Positions 22,242 through 35,300 of a stretch of 64,000 nucleotides of DNA are shown here, piece after piece. How positions within the stretch are numbered: position 1 is the stretch's first letter; each line of letters begins with the position of its first letter. This DNA is from Takakia lepidozioides. Its lineage: Eukaryota > Streptophyta > Takakiopsida > Takakiales > Takakiaceae. Location of the stretch: the NCBI GenBank assembly GCA_030704615.1, contig CM060733.1, forward strand, positions 40,300,001 to 40,364,000, given 5' to 3'. The notes beneath the pieces were generated by a model that saw only the letters and a list, made by a program, of their open reading frames with translations, ran no database searches and had not been told where the DNA came from. A program made the position numbers and the translations under genes.

Positions 22242-25200
22242 TTATTTGGATTTCTCAGGTGCCACATCTCGGACACCGACAGTGGCCAGCCTCTGCCCGG
22301 TTAGTTTATTCACTCTTTGCCGCAGTTTCTCTCTGTTGTCATGGATGCGTCGAAGACCATTGCCCACAATGACCATAGAGTAGAGCGTATGTGTAATCAT
22401 AGGAGCCAGTATATTCCCCGTCTGTCAAAATGCCACCATAGTTGAATTAGCTGCGACTTGCCTTGACGTAAACACAGATATTGAAGTATCTCCCATGATA
22501 ACATCAAATGCCAAGTTGAACAATAGGGAAACAACAGGTGGAACTCATGAGCAGACAAGCAAGGTGGGCAGTGCTGGAGTGCACTGGTTACTTCAGGCAC
22601 AGAAGTCAGACAAGGAAGAATGTCCAGCTGATTTGTGTTGCAGCTCAGAGGGCCTTTACCAGCACAGCAATATATGGCCAATTGATCCACGATTTCTTGT
22701 GTACTCATGCCATGGGGAAAGAGGGAACAGAGGCGGGGAGGAAAAAACATCAAATAGTCTCCTTGGGCACTAAACAATTTAAACTTACTTGCATTCCTAT
22801 AGGTGAATAATATAGTCCTTCATATGCATTTCCTTCAGAAGGAGAGAAGAGCTTACGTGCATCCATTCAAAGCCAAGGTACAGAGCCAAGAGAGCTTCCA
22901 TGAGAGGAGAATAAATTTTCTTCTGCTGCCGTCGCTCATACCACGCTACATCCCCCAGCAGCAAGAACACTTAATTAATTAAGTGGAAATAAGTTGCCAT
23001 GAAAAATAGTAGATGTAAATGACACATCATCAACACTAAAGCAAAGCCAGAGTGACTGATCCAAAACCATCAAGTCTCAATGGGAATCCGCCTTCAAATA
23101 GTCTCAATTCCAAGGTGGTCACGCATCTAACCTTCAACCCGCTCCTTTATGTCCCGCCGGTTATTGTGACCTCGGATAACTGGAGCCACCACATATTTAG
23201 GATCTGCAATGTACAAGATATATCAGCACACTCCACAAACCCATCTCATTGATCCCTCCCGTCTTCCCACTATCAGCAACTGGATAACTGAACATGTTAA
23301 TCAAATTGTGGGATACCAGCTAGCCTCCTAAACTGGGGTAGACCTGACAGTTCCCAAGAAAGTACCCACCTTTAGGAGAAGATATAACATAGTACATGGA
23401 GCCAGTGAGTGCAGCTGTAAGGACAGCGGCAAACACTTGTGCAAAAGGAACAAAAAGTGGGATCATTCCGGTCTGCATGCCACCCATCCACATCACGACT
23501 CAGCCACCCTTCCCTGAGCTAAGCAAAACACCAGCTTACAGATTACACAGCCATTTCCTCCCTCCCTTCCTATGCCTTGTTCTCATTCATTGGTTCACCT
23601 TCAAGACAAACAACTATAACATAGCCTGCCCAGATAACATCCATGCACGATTCACAACAGCAAGAAATCGTACCAAAGCGGCAATGCCAACTGTTGTCTC
23701 ATTCACCCCTTTGTCACTTATTTGAAGTGCGTGTGCCAACCCCCCCTGTCCAACAAGCACATTACATAGAACTCAATGATAGATACACTCAGATGTCTGA
23801 CAAGTGAAATTGTGAGAATTTCTTCACAGATGACAACCGCTCACTATCTACGTGACTTTTGCAGCGAACACTCGTATACGCTTGAGCATTTTCTCTCTCC
23901 TCCTGCTTCACACCAGTAGCACATGATTTCACTCCACCACCCTACCTCAAGCCCTTACACCACCTTAAACATCCCAAAAGGTCAAGGGTCCAAGTAAGTA
24001 AACCTACTTCCAGTTTGAGGTCCATGGGGTCACCAGAGGAAATTAAGAAATTCACCAAAGAGCACTCACAAGAAAGTAAAAAGCGACTATCCACTGACGA
24101 AATGTATGAGAGAAGACACAAACAGGTTGTTCTTTGAGGTCTGACCTGAATGGCAACCCTGAAGAAAAGTTCTTCCGCCAATGCTCCAGCAGCCACTACG
24201 AAGGGGAACTGGCAACAGGAACACCAAAACTGTTCAAGTCACCAAGCAAGCCTCTGCTAGAGTACAATAAGTGATTGTAGTACCATATCCTGGCAACGAG
24301 AATGACACAAGTTTTGTACCCTCACAGAGGGGGACTATTTCATTAAGCGATTCTGCTTGCTTCTTTCTCTCCCTGCCGTCTTCTTGCATCCGCTCAAACA
24401 GGGACAATCATGGATGCAAACCCTAGACAAGAAGCTTGGAGTGCATCCTCACTCTGTATCTATCCATCTCAGTACCTGCCATGGCGACATGCCTACAAAG
24501 AAATCCATGAGCTCCTCATCTTCCACGTCACGGATTGCCCTGGCAGGTGCACAGTTCTTCACAATTTCATCCTGCAAAGTACACCAAAGTAGAGAGTTTA
24601 GAAAGACGGATGCGGATGGTTGAAGAATCTGCTTTAATTCCAGAGCTTCTCCATGGCAAACCCATCCTGATGACATGATGCAAGTGGTTGTACTCAGTGT
24701 TACGCAGAGAGCCCACCCCCAACAGGAAGGAGTACTTGCCAAAGAAAGAGGTTGAGTTCCCAGATTGGGTGACACTTTGCTGAGTGTCAAGTCAACTTGC
24801 CCTCTAGTGTACAGTGGCCCTTAGATGTATTGTTTGGTTTCAGTTGTTCTACTGAGTCATATAGTCTTCAGGGCCTGCTGTGACATAATTATTTTCTTCT
24901 TCTGTCACACATGCACACACATAAGTGTTGAAAAGAATCAGACCTCAAGAATGAAAAGGAGAACCATCATGGGCGGCACCGCATAACCGAACCCAGTGGT
25001 TATCACCTCAGGAGACAAATCAAAGCCGCCCCAGGAATCAACCCCAGTGAAACTGCAGATAGTATTTCCAGCAAAAGCGAGTCCTCCATACATTGCTGTT
25101 CACATGTACGGAAAGTTCCATCAGAACGGTAAATTAGAAGTCAATATCCGAACAGCAGTCAATACCAGAGTCTCAAAAAGTCTCAAACAAGGAGGCTTAC

Positions 25201-26012
25201 CAATTGCATAGACAACGCGGAAGACCATACTGATTTGCTCCCAGCTGGCCTCTGATTGGTCGGTCCCTTGGTTGGAGTTCAGGTCTGTATGCCACTTTCC
25301 CTACACAGATAGGCATACCACAGTAAGTAACACCATGGCTCACAAATCCAATTGAATAACTCAAACCATCCGAGCACAGGAGCCGCCAGATGCCAAAGAG
25401 CAATGCACAATTAAGACCCGTCAGCATTTACAATGGTGCAAACAATAACTGCTAATCCAGTTCTTTTGGTCAATTGCCCTGCAGAAGGATGTTGCTTCCC
25501 TGGATTCAAACAGTGTACGATGCAGCAACTTCCCATTCCTTCTCCATCCTTCATTCAACATAATTTTCTACTACTGTCCTCCACCCTCGGTCAACACAAA
25601 AGACTCCGGATAGGAAATTGAGATACCAGCCCATGCCACACACCAACGACAATTGCCCCCAGATTCCTCAGATCCGCCTTCATCTCTTCTCCCTTTTTAT
25701 TCTATAACCGTCTTACCCACTTGGTGAATTCAGCATGTCTTTGAACTTAAAAACACGGAATCCAACAAGCGTCCCCCAAGCTCTCACCTCAAGGGCCTGC
25801 AAGTCGGCTGTCTCCCCAATATCTGGACGAGTTTTCCCTTTATCTGCAAGGTCTTGGCCACCTCTCCCCAGGGCCCTAACGTGACAACCAACACTCATCC
25901 CACTTCTTTCAACAGATCCGGCCTTGTGTCTCAAAGACAAACTTCTCCGTTCCTTCCAAGAGGACTTGAGTTTCTGTGTGAGGGAGGGCAATGCCAAAAG
26001 ACCGCCATTCAT
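22242..26012 (-). CDS. CPBP/CAAX-type membrane protease, chloroplast, 399 aa
   Basis: Eleven exons fit GT-AG rules and phase: 26012-25788, 25300-25201, 25083-24944, 24571-24476, 24392-24320, 24195-24146, 23745-23674, 23472-23370, 23203-23132, 22945-22857, 22421-22242. The start (MNGGLLALPSLTQ) opens a basic, Ser-rich transit-peptide-like stretch. The Abi/CPBP signature EExxxR is at about residues 219-224 (AEELFFR). Further marks are a hydrophobic run (PPMMVLLFIL), FVPFAQVFAAVL, SPKDPKYVVAPV, AWYERRQQKKIYSP, LYLGFEWMH and APMITH. The order agrees with the plant CAAX amino-terminal protease family typified by Arabidopsis At1g14270 as I recall it. These are intramembrane metalloprotease-like proteins of plastid membranes; the substrate is unknown. 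The start is less certain than the rest. Confidence 0.88.
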
Positions 26013-26040
26013 GCTACGGCATTGCAAAGCTCCAGAACAA

Positions 26041-26595
26041 ATGGGACCTTCTCCTGAACCCCCTGCCTGTGCGCCGATTAAGTGGGGGGAGATCGAAGCC
26101 CATGCCAAGAAGCAATCGTTTGTTCTGTCAAAATTCTTTGAGACTTGTGATCCTCGATGGAGACCACAGGTGGCTCTACTCGTGGACCGAGTGGGTATGC
26201 TGGATGGATGCAACAGCCCGGCAGAGCTATTAGAATTCCTTAAACATCCCCAAACCCTTTCCAGAGAACTCCCAGAGCAGGCTGATCCGCGCGCACCCTG
26301 TGATTTGGCTGATGCAGCAGATAGCGCTCCCGAAGTTTCGACCGCACCACCTCCTGATTTCACCCTTCTTTCTGCTTGAGAGGCAGCTTCACTGGCACAC
26401 GAAGTGCCACTAGGATTTGCAAAGCCACCGGTACTTGCTCCCGACCATGAGAAACTGCTGGAATTTGGAGCTGGCCAGGAGATACCAGCAGGATTGGTAC
26501 TTGCCCATGATGAATTCGCCGAGGCCCCCAGTAGCCCTCTGGAAGTTACTGGCATACTGACCTCCTTGGCAAACCTACTTACTCCGTTGGAATAA
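26041..26595 (+). CDS. Unrecognised open frame, head to head with CPBP gene
   Basis: The frame runs from ATG 26041 to TGA 26377-26379 (112 aa) and continues open to a TAA after 26595. The first part has strongly coding-like composition (WGEIEAHAKKQSFVLSKFF, VALLVDRVGML, SPAELLEFLKHP). The part after the TGA is acidic and proline-rich. I recognise no family. The start lies only 28 bp from the divergent CPBP start, and the minus strand is also open over the same bases with shared wobble positions, so one strand could be a shadow. It could be a real divergent gene, a first exon or a coincidence. Confidence 0.3.
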
Positions 26596-26599
26596 GGAT

Positions 26600-29368
26600 G
26601 TCACACCACTGCCATCTACACAACCAACGCCTCTTCTCAAATAAGCCTCTTGAGACCAACTTGGACGTGATTCTTAACAGATGATAATGTGGATCGTTCC
26701 AATTTTGTGACAATCTGACACAGCAGAGGTAAGGCGGCGCTAGGACGTAGAAGGAGCAATTGAGGTTTACAGCTCTAGAAGTACGGCTGTTCCTTGAGAT
26801 GATTGAGACGCTTCACCCTGAAAATAGTGAGCATCCAGATGCGAAAACCCAGCTGAAGTGACGCCTTCTATATCAAAGTACTGCAATCCGCTTCACTACA
26901 GAAAGACCTTGAAGATTGATGCGTGTTCCGTGAACGCAACACTTGGCTGGCAACGTTCACAAAATCGGGATATGTCCTCGTAGGACCGGGAGAAGGTGCC
27001 AGATTCCAACGGGGATCCGTCCTGTCAGAGGGAGATACACGAGCCTCTACAACCTGTGGCGGCCTGAGATCTTCTGAGAATGTGCTACAGACGTAGACAC
27101 AGCCTGTGGACATGACAGTCCAGGCAAGCCAAAGAGGCCAGATAGTAATAAAGGAGCCTCAGGTCTCCGCCATGGATTGCTAGCCACAGAACACGAGATC
27201 ATTCTTCAGACAAGCGAGGGTAAATACAGCGTGGCAGTCTAGCGCCTCTCCACTAGATCAGAGCCTGCCATTTCAGATATCCATTTATCTGAGATGATGA
27301 CGTACACCCCGAGATGAACCACACAGAGATATTAACTAGTCACCCACAAACTCTACCCCAGTTTTCCAGGAACAGAGAGCCTTTCCACCAATCTCTCCAA
27401 GAGAAAAAAAAAAGGCCACCAGGAGTACACGAGATTCCACTACCAGTTATATGTGGAACTAACAAACCAGCCAACCCCACACTGAGCACATAATAATGAT
27501 GAGACGCTTAGCGTCTGCAACAAGACCACATGTAGCAAGACCGATAGCGAGACGACATACGGCTTCAAGCTGTCCAGGCACGCCCTGCGGTCAACTCACA
27601 AAGTGAGCTCCGTTTCACCACCGGGTTACTACAAACCAAATGACAGGAAGAATCCAACTAATAAAGCATGATCACGAAGACGTAAGACAATGGATGTAAT
27701 GAGAGCATCTGATGCGAGAGATCACACGAGAGGGGAGACTGTGCAACTTAGCTTGACACTACAGTAGCATTTCCAATTAAGCTCAACAATGGGTGTGTTA
27801 ATGTGCCTAAACATTCCGAACCAGGCTCAAAACACCTAATAAACTCTCAAGAATCTGTCAGACAAGAAATAGAGAAGAAGACATCTGTGGAGAGTGGTGG
27901 AGAGCATCGAGAGCGGGGCAAAAACATGGCAGGGTGCGCATAACCCTGCGCTGCTGATGGTCGTCGTGCTGCTGCTCTAGCCTAGTAAGCAGCGAGCGTG
28001 CGAGTGGAAATGGCAAGAGGGAAGAAATACTTACGAGGCTGGCAGCGTCCCTGGATTACCTAGTAACAAAATCAAGCACGCCGCAGTTTACTTACTCGCG
28101 CTCACTTATTTTAGTTTGCGGCCGATAAGACGGCGCGTGCCCGCCTTGGCATCTTGCCCAGTCAGCAGATCCAACAGGATATCCCGGATTTGAACCCAGA
28201 AGCACTTGTCTAGAGAAAATTTACTATCCTGGTATTAGTAATATCTACACTTACCGAAGCCTGTTACTCGTCCGAAGTGTAATAATCAATAACGCACTGT
28301 TTGATGGAAGAAAATTTTAATAATAATTTAATTGTTTAATATTTAGATGAGAGTAAAATTAAGGCAAATACTAAAAGAGAGTATGTAGTAGATAATGGCC
28401 GCCGGGTGGACCCCGCGATCGGCGGGGTCGCGAGCAGGGCCAACCGGTTTGTAGCACCACATGTCGCTAGCAGAGAGCTACAATAGCCAAAGAAGACTTG
28501 CCACGTGGTGAAATTTGGTAGAGTCTCTTGACACGTGAAGGGCCGGACCCTTTGAAGCGGTGGGTGGCAGCTGTAATACAATGTGGCTCTGAGGGTGTGG
28601 ATGGAGGAAAGGGGAATCTTCCGCCGCCTCCAATCAGCTCCAGTGATGGATGTGTTCTGTGATCCATTTCTCATCCGCACGGAGAGGCGGCAACGAGTGG
28701 ATACGGGTCAGCCAATGAGATGCGCGGGTCAAACGCGCTGCAATCCAGCAGCCAATGGGAGGGCGGCACGCTGCGCCAGGGTATGATTGCACCTTATCGT
28801 CCAATCGCTTTGCCTTATTAATAGCCTTTTCTGAAAGTTGCCGAAGTGGCTATTGAAGTCTGAACGAAATATCCATTTAGAATCTTGGATGGCATATTCA
28901 GTACTAAAACCGATTCTCTCTCTCTCGCCGGCAGGTTTTCAGGTTTTTCAGCTTCTCGGCGCTCGCAGACTTTCGAAGTGGAAACGAAATTTCTTTCTTT
29001 AGAAGATTTGAATATGGAAGTGTCTCATTGCATGTGAATATTACTGCGGCTCTGCCATGCCAGATTGAAGTACTATGTGGAAGTTACATCTGAAGAGGGG
29101 AATTTTACAAACAGATTCGATTAGGGAAATTTGTAGATTGCTACCAACACTATGCTGACATGCACAAATTCACATGCACAAAATTAGAAGTTGATCAGGG
29201 AGGGGGAGAGAAAGAAAGAAAGAAACTACAGAACCACACAGAACATTGTGTTTTTGTTGAGAGAGAGCGAGACACACACACAAAGGAGACAGGAGATGGA
29301 GCTTCAGCAACTTTGGCGATAATTCTTTTGGGGAGTTCATAAACATGACCAAAAATTATTCAAATTAT
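26600..29368. other. Intergenic interval without recognised genes
   Basis: It lies between the CPBP start and the HflX stop. A minus-strand frame at 26906-27113 (MSTGCVYVCSTFSEDL...) ends in a donor-like TTCAAG|GTCTTT but has no recognisable partner. It may be a 5' exon or chance. Around 28400-28800 the sequence is GC-rich and CCAAT-like motifs (ccaat) recur, as in promoters, but no start could be tied to it. (TC)n runs lie near 28916-28925. Confidence 0.45.
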
Positions 29369-32300
29369 TCAGAAAGCCTGTTGCCGAAGAGGGAGCAATT
29401 GCTTGGAGAGGGCCAGTGGCACATGCGCTCTCACCAGTGTTCCTTTGTCTGTGTATTCCTGCACATTCCACACATCCACATTATCTCTCACTAACCTTCG
29501 GTTGCTCCTCTCTCCCTCTCACTGCATGAACTACCATTTGGAGTCTTTAATGGGGTTTTTCTTGTTGTTTGACGGTCCCCTGGGCCCTATGGATGTCATA
29601 AAGGTTTTCTTTCATCCTTTCTGTCTCGAAAGCCGAAGGCAGTCCCGTGGCAGCCTTGACATAACGCTAGAAACCATAAAGGTATTTCCACTGGACCTCT
29701 CTATCTTTACAGATATGAAGGTGGAGTGATGGGCATATTGTAGCAAACAAACAAACGAAAGAGAGAATGCATATTTATCCTTACAAGTATCAAAATATCT
29801 CCATACTTAACAATTGAAGTAGCCAAAAAGAAGTACAGAGTATATCCGAACAATGGTTAGAGGGATTTTCAGAAGGAAAAACCAGAAACAAACAGAAAAC
29901 AAACAAACAAACAAACAAACAGCCAAGAAAGAAAAATAGAGACGAGAAAAAAGAAAGGAAGAAAAAGAAGCCAGGACAAAATAGATTGTACTCATAAGAC
30001 GTTGTTTGCCGTAGCCTTGTGGCCGTTGACCCCGCGCCCAGTTTGAGCGGGAACAAAAGGGACAGAAACTACCTCTGTCAGGGGCTGACGTTGGTAGTAA
30101 GACTTACCTTCATATATAGAATTAATCCGGGTTTTCCAGATATCCTCTAGAAATCCCTTCACACAAGCATCAATCTGCTGTGTGTGATTTGCCCAAAAAC
30201 TAGGCCTCAGGAGGGCCTGAGCTTTTGCCTCAGCCTCGAGACTTTCAAAGTTGGTAAACAGGGGTACAGGCAAGAGAGCGTCTCTTTGGTGAGAGAACCC
30301 CAGACAGTGTATCGGAAAATGAATACTGTCTTCAGATTGCCCACACAACGGGCAATTGCACTCTCCCTTTCCTCTCAGCTTCTGTTTGCTGTTCAAAGGT
30401 AGGCTTCCTGCTCTGAGTTTAAATTTCAGTCTAGTGCCGAGAGTGGGTAGACCCTTGAGGTCATCCAAGATGACCTCCCCCATGTCACTGACTGGAAACA
30501 AGTTCAGGGAAGTTTTCTGCCTAACTTCATTTTCATCAGACAATCTCATGGCAACAGGCATGGCTTTGGACACTACAGCCTCTAAGTCAGATTTATCCAG
30601 CAGGGTCAAGACTTGCGGATCCAGGTCCAGGTCCTTGAGAATCTCTTCTACTCTCTTCTGCCAGGACTTAGCCTGTTTGACAGGGCAGTCCTGTTTCCAA
30701 GATATAGAGTCGATTAACTTAGGATATCTGGTGTTGGGCATATGTTGCAGCTGACCCCACCATCTGACCTTGAATTCATCTCGTCGGGAGCTTAAGGACG
30801 GAATGCCAAACTCACCCCGAACAGCCACATTGGCTGTTTTGGAGCATGCTGACATACACTCCTTAAGCACCCCCACTTGAATGGATTCTAGAGACTTAGC
30901 CTGGTTGGAGTTATCAACCCATATAGCAGATCCGTACTCCAAGGCAGCGACAAGTAGACCAGGACAAAATAGACATGGATACCAAAAAAATGAAGCCCAA
31001 TATGACAAGAAACACCCACCTCAAGCTCTACAATGCCAAGGCGGTGAATGAGGTTGACCAATTCACCCTGCCCATATGGCACCACTGCCTCCACCCACAC
31101 CATCAATTCCTGCATCCCATAAAACAATCCATCTCACTTGTCTGTCTGCTCATCTCCCTTCACCAGCTTACAACCGAGATAAGCTATCTAACATAAAGTT
31201 GCTTATCTGGCCACGGCAGCCATGACCAGTGCAGTCTATGGGTGTTGTCTCGCATATGTTCATAAGGACCCAAGACAACGGTGCATCTTTTGATTTTTAC
31301 TATGATGAGTGGGCCACGACTGACTCCAAGAGCTTTATTAGCATCCTCTCCTCCATCTCTGGATCTGTGGCAAGCAGGCCCATGGAAGGACGGCCAAGAG
31401 TACAACTCTCTATTATTACTCTCTATTACTCCATAAACAATGAAGTCGATCTGATAGCATACCTTGATTTCCTTTTCGATTGCTTCATAAAATGCCAGCA
31501 TGCCCTCTCCTGTCAGCGCTGATAAGCACACCACGTTGCCTCTGCGGGCTGCCTCAGCCCTAAGAGATTCTGGATCTTCAGCCCTATCCACCTGTCCACC
31601 GGACGTGAGAAAGGTTGGAAAGAGCTAGGAAGGCCCAGCAAGCTCAACCGTCCTTCAAAACCCCCCAAAAACAGAGAGAATAACATTTGCAGGGGAATAC
31701 CTTGTTCCAGACACACAGGAGAGGAATATGGTCCACATCAAGCTCAGCGAGCACATTATCCACAGCTTCTCTTTGCTGTGCTGCCATTGGATGACTACAT
31801 GACAACCCATATGTCAACACTCATACCCTGATAATTCCGTGGAGAGTTGGAGAGAAAAGAGAAAACTTAAGACATGAGCCTTATAACAAGCACAAAAACC
31901 TTAAATGACATGACACTAACACAGTTTAAGAAAACACTACATTGTTGCACAAAGATGAAGTGCCACATGAAGGTTAGCTGCTAGGCATATGTGGTCTTCG
32001 CAACTGCGAGAGAGAATGTACTCCTAAGACGTTGTTAGGCTTGTGGCCATAGACATCGGTTTGGGCAGAACAGAGAGAGAGAGAATGTACTCATAAGACG
32101 TTGTTTGCTGTAGCCTTGTGGCCATTGACGCCCAGTTGGGCGGAACACAAAGGGACGGAACCTACCTTTGTCAGGGGCTAACGCCGGTAGTAAGACTTAC
32201 CTTGGAATAAACAACTGATCCGGGTTTTCCAGATATCCTCTACAAATCCCTTTACACCCTGCTGTGTGTGGTTTGCCCAATAACTAGGCCCCAAAAGGGC

Positions 32301-35300
32301 CTGGGGTTTTGGCTCAGCCTCAAGACTTTCAAAGTTGGTAAACAGAGGTATAGGCACAATTCTCTTGATAGATTTGAAGAGAGCGTCTCTCTGGTGAGAG
32401 AACCACGGACAATGAATCAGAAAATGACTATTGTGTTCAGGTTGCCCGCACAACGGGCAATGGCACTCTCCCTTTCCTCTCTGCTTCTGTTTGCTGTTCA
32501 AAGGTAGGCTTCCCGCCGAGTTAAAATTTCAGTCTAGTGCCGAGAGTGGGTAGGCCTTGAGGTCATCCATGATGGCCTCCCTCATGTCACAGACTGGAAA
32601 CAAGTTCAGGGAAGTGTTCTGCCTAATTTCATTTTCATGAGACAATTTCCTGGCAACAGACATGGCTTTGGACACTACAGCCTCTAAGTCAGATTTATCC
32701 AGCAGGGTCAAGACTTGCGGGCTAAGATTCAGATCCTTGAGAATCTCTTCTACTCTCTTCCGCCAGGACTTAGCCTGTTTGAAAGGGCGATCCTGTTTCC
32801 AAGATATAGAGTCGATTAACTTAGGATATCTGATGCAGCTGAACCCACCTTGAATTCATCTCGTCGGGAGCTAGGGATGCCAAACTCACCCCGAACAGCC
32901 ACATTGGCTGTTTTGGAGCATGCTGATATGCACTCCTTAAGCACCCCCACTTGAATGATCTAGAGACTTAGCCTGGTTGGACTTATCAACCCATATTGCA
33001 GATGCGTACTCCAACACAGGTCTAACGCGACAAAGCATGGTTTTCTTGACCTCAGAGTTGATCCCTCTGCAGTGGAAACTTTTAGTGAGACCCAGCGTTT
33101 CGCCCTTGCCAGTTTGGACAACTTTCTGAATATGTGCATCCCAATTACAGTTGGAGGAAAACTCAATGCCGAGGTATGTGTAGGAAGGGAGGACAGGAGG
33201 GGCTCACTCCGGTAATGTGACTTGCTTTGACAAAGACCATTACTTCGGGTTTTCCAGATATCCTCTAGAAAGCCCTTCACACAAGCATCAACTTGACCTG
33301 TCTGAGCTGCCCAGCAATTTGACCCCAACAGGGCCAGGGCTTTAGGCTCAACCTCAAGATTGTCAAAGTTGGTGAAGTGAGGTACGGGGACAATGTTCTT
33401 GATGTTCCTGAAGAGGGTCACTCTCTGGTGAGAATATCCCGGACAATGTATCAGAAAATGGATATTGTCTTCAGGCTGCCTGCACGTCGGGCAATTACAA
33501 TCTCCTCTTCCTCCTGCATCTGTAAGGTAGGCTTACCACCCTGAGTTTATATTTCAATAGTGCTGAGGGTAGGTAGCCCTTAAGTGCGAGAGAGAGAGAG
33601 AGAAGAGAGAGAGAGATGGGGTGTCCGTGCATGAGTGCTGGTACCAATAATGCTTTGTCACATGTTAAAGCCTACACTGCATAGACCCTCCCCAGTTGCT
33701 TGAAAAATGCAGTAGGGACATCGCCATAGCTATTGGGGAAGTCTCGTTTGCAAGCTCACAGAGCAAGAAAGAGTCAGGCATCTTGCGTCCATCACATGCA
33801 CAGGTAAAGAGGGAAGTCCCGTTTGCAAGTCCACAGAGCAAGAAAGAGTCAGGCACCTTGCATCCATCACATGCACAAGTAATGAGGAATCGCTGATCTC
33901 CTCCAGTGTAGCCCTAAATGCTGCCACCTGTGATTGACAGCAAACAAGCCCAATTCAAGACTGTTGCCATCACACTGCCACACAGAGAGAAGACAAGACA
34001 CAGACAAGATAGGGCAGACTACTTTCCTTGTCAGACTATATGTTCCTAACAAGAGGTGTGCTCCTTGTACATTGGTTACTACAGCCTGTTGGGGCAGAGA
34101 AGAAATAATCTTTTTGTGTCCACAGGACAAAGAAAAAGAGAGGAACTCATAACATCCGAAGGGGGCTCTGAAGGGCCATGGGACAAAAAGAACAGCAAGA
34201 AACCCCCACATCAACATGTGTGTCTTGAAGTCTGAGTTGACACCACATATATCTCTGGTTCTTGCTATGGACAGGAGCGTAAGGTGGTTAAGGGATTTCT
34301 TTGCAGTAGCTACTCCTCCAATGGTCAAATTTTGGTTGGTCGTAAGGAAGAGGGCTGTAGGAAGTGGCCATGTCTCACTTTCATGTCTCCACGCAAAATA
34401 TCACAACTCTGTAAGATGTCCAACAGACCAAGTGTCACTGCAGTTGCATGAGACGAGAGCATGTAGGGGCATTGGCCTCATTGGAACTGGTATTTCTTAG
34501 GGGTGGGAAGGCCCAGGGTCTGTCGATTGGGAATGAGTATCTGATGTGGAGGTACATCCCCATTTCCCCTCTGCTCTGGCTTGCCGCATTTGAAGGTACT
34601 GTGCTTTCCAGTTGAGAACTGAATAGAGTTCAGGTCACCATCCATTTAGGTTGCGAGGATATGTAATCATGGGCCGTGGTTCTGAGAAATAAGATCATCT
34701 TCCAGCTCTCCATTGTGTCACCGTTGGGATGAGTAACACCCATGAGTGCTACCTGCAGAGGACTCGTGTACTCCATATAGGTGAGCCAGATGAGCCATAC
34801 ATTGAGAGCCTTCAACGCCCCTTACTTCTCCTCGTCCAGGGTTGCTGGGATGGTGTCCGCCAGAGAAGGTCAATTTGTGACGCCTGGATTAGGGTGTGCG
34901 TCGTTTGCCTGGCATTTGCCTATATTGGCCCAGGGGGAAGGTAACTGCTTTGGTCTTGGTCCTACAAGATGCTGTCTTTTCTGTGTCTGTAGCTCCTGGG
35001 CAAGGTTGTGACTTGGCGGTGGAGGTCAGCTAGACTTTGTCTGGGGTTTGGAATTCCCACTCAACGGAGTGCACCTTAAGCTGGAGAATGCCATAGTGAA
35101 GGGATATAGCTTTGCAGCAATATCCCTTTTCATTGTGCCATGTCATGATCAGGAGCAGAGACATCATCAAGAGCTCTGAGTAGTTTCCACACGTTCTAAA
35201 GTTGGGTTGGTGTGTGGTCCTTGGTGGCATCCATGCGGCCGCAGCTGGCTGGCCTGCAAGACAGAAAAGCCTCCCAAGCTACTTGGCCACCGAGTGCCAC

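Noticed and set aside
30184-30754. Plus-strand frames within the LINE copy
   Set aside because: They are antisense to the LINE ORF2 with its clear zf-RVT-like motif.
34216-35011. Plus-strand frames in the HflX intron as a nested gene
   Set aside because: No family recognised; composition and the surrounding repeat tails fit decayed non-LTR sequence.
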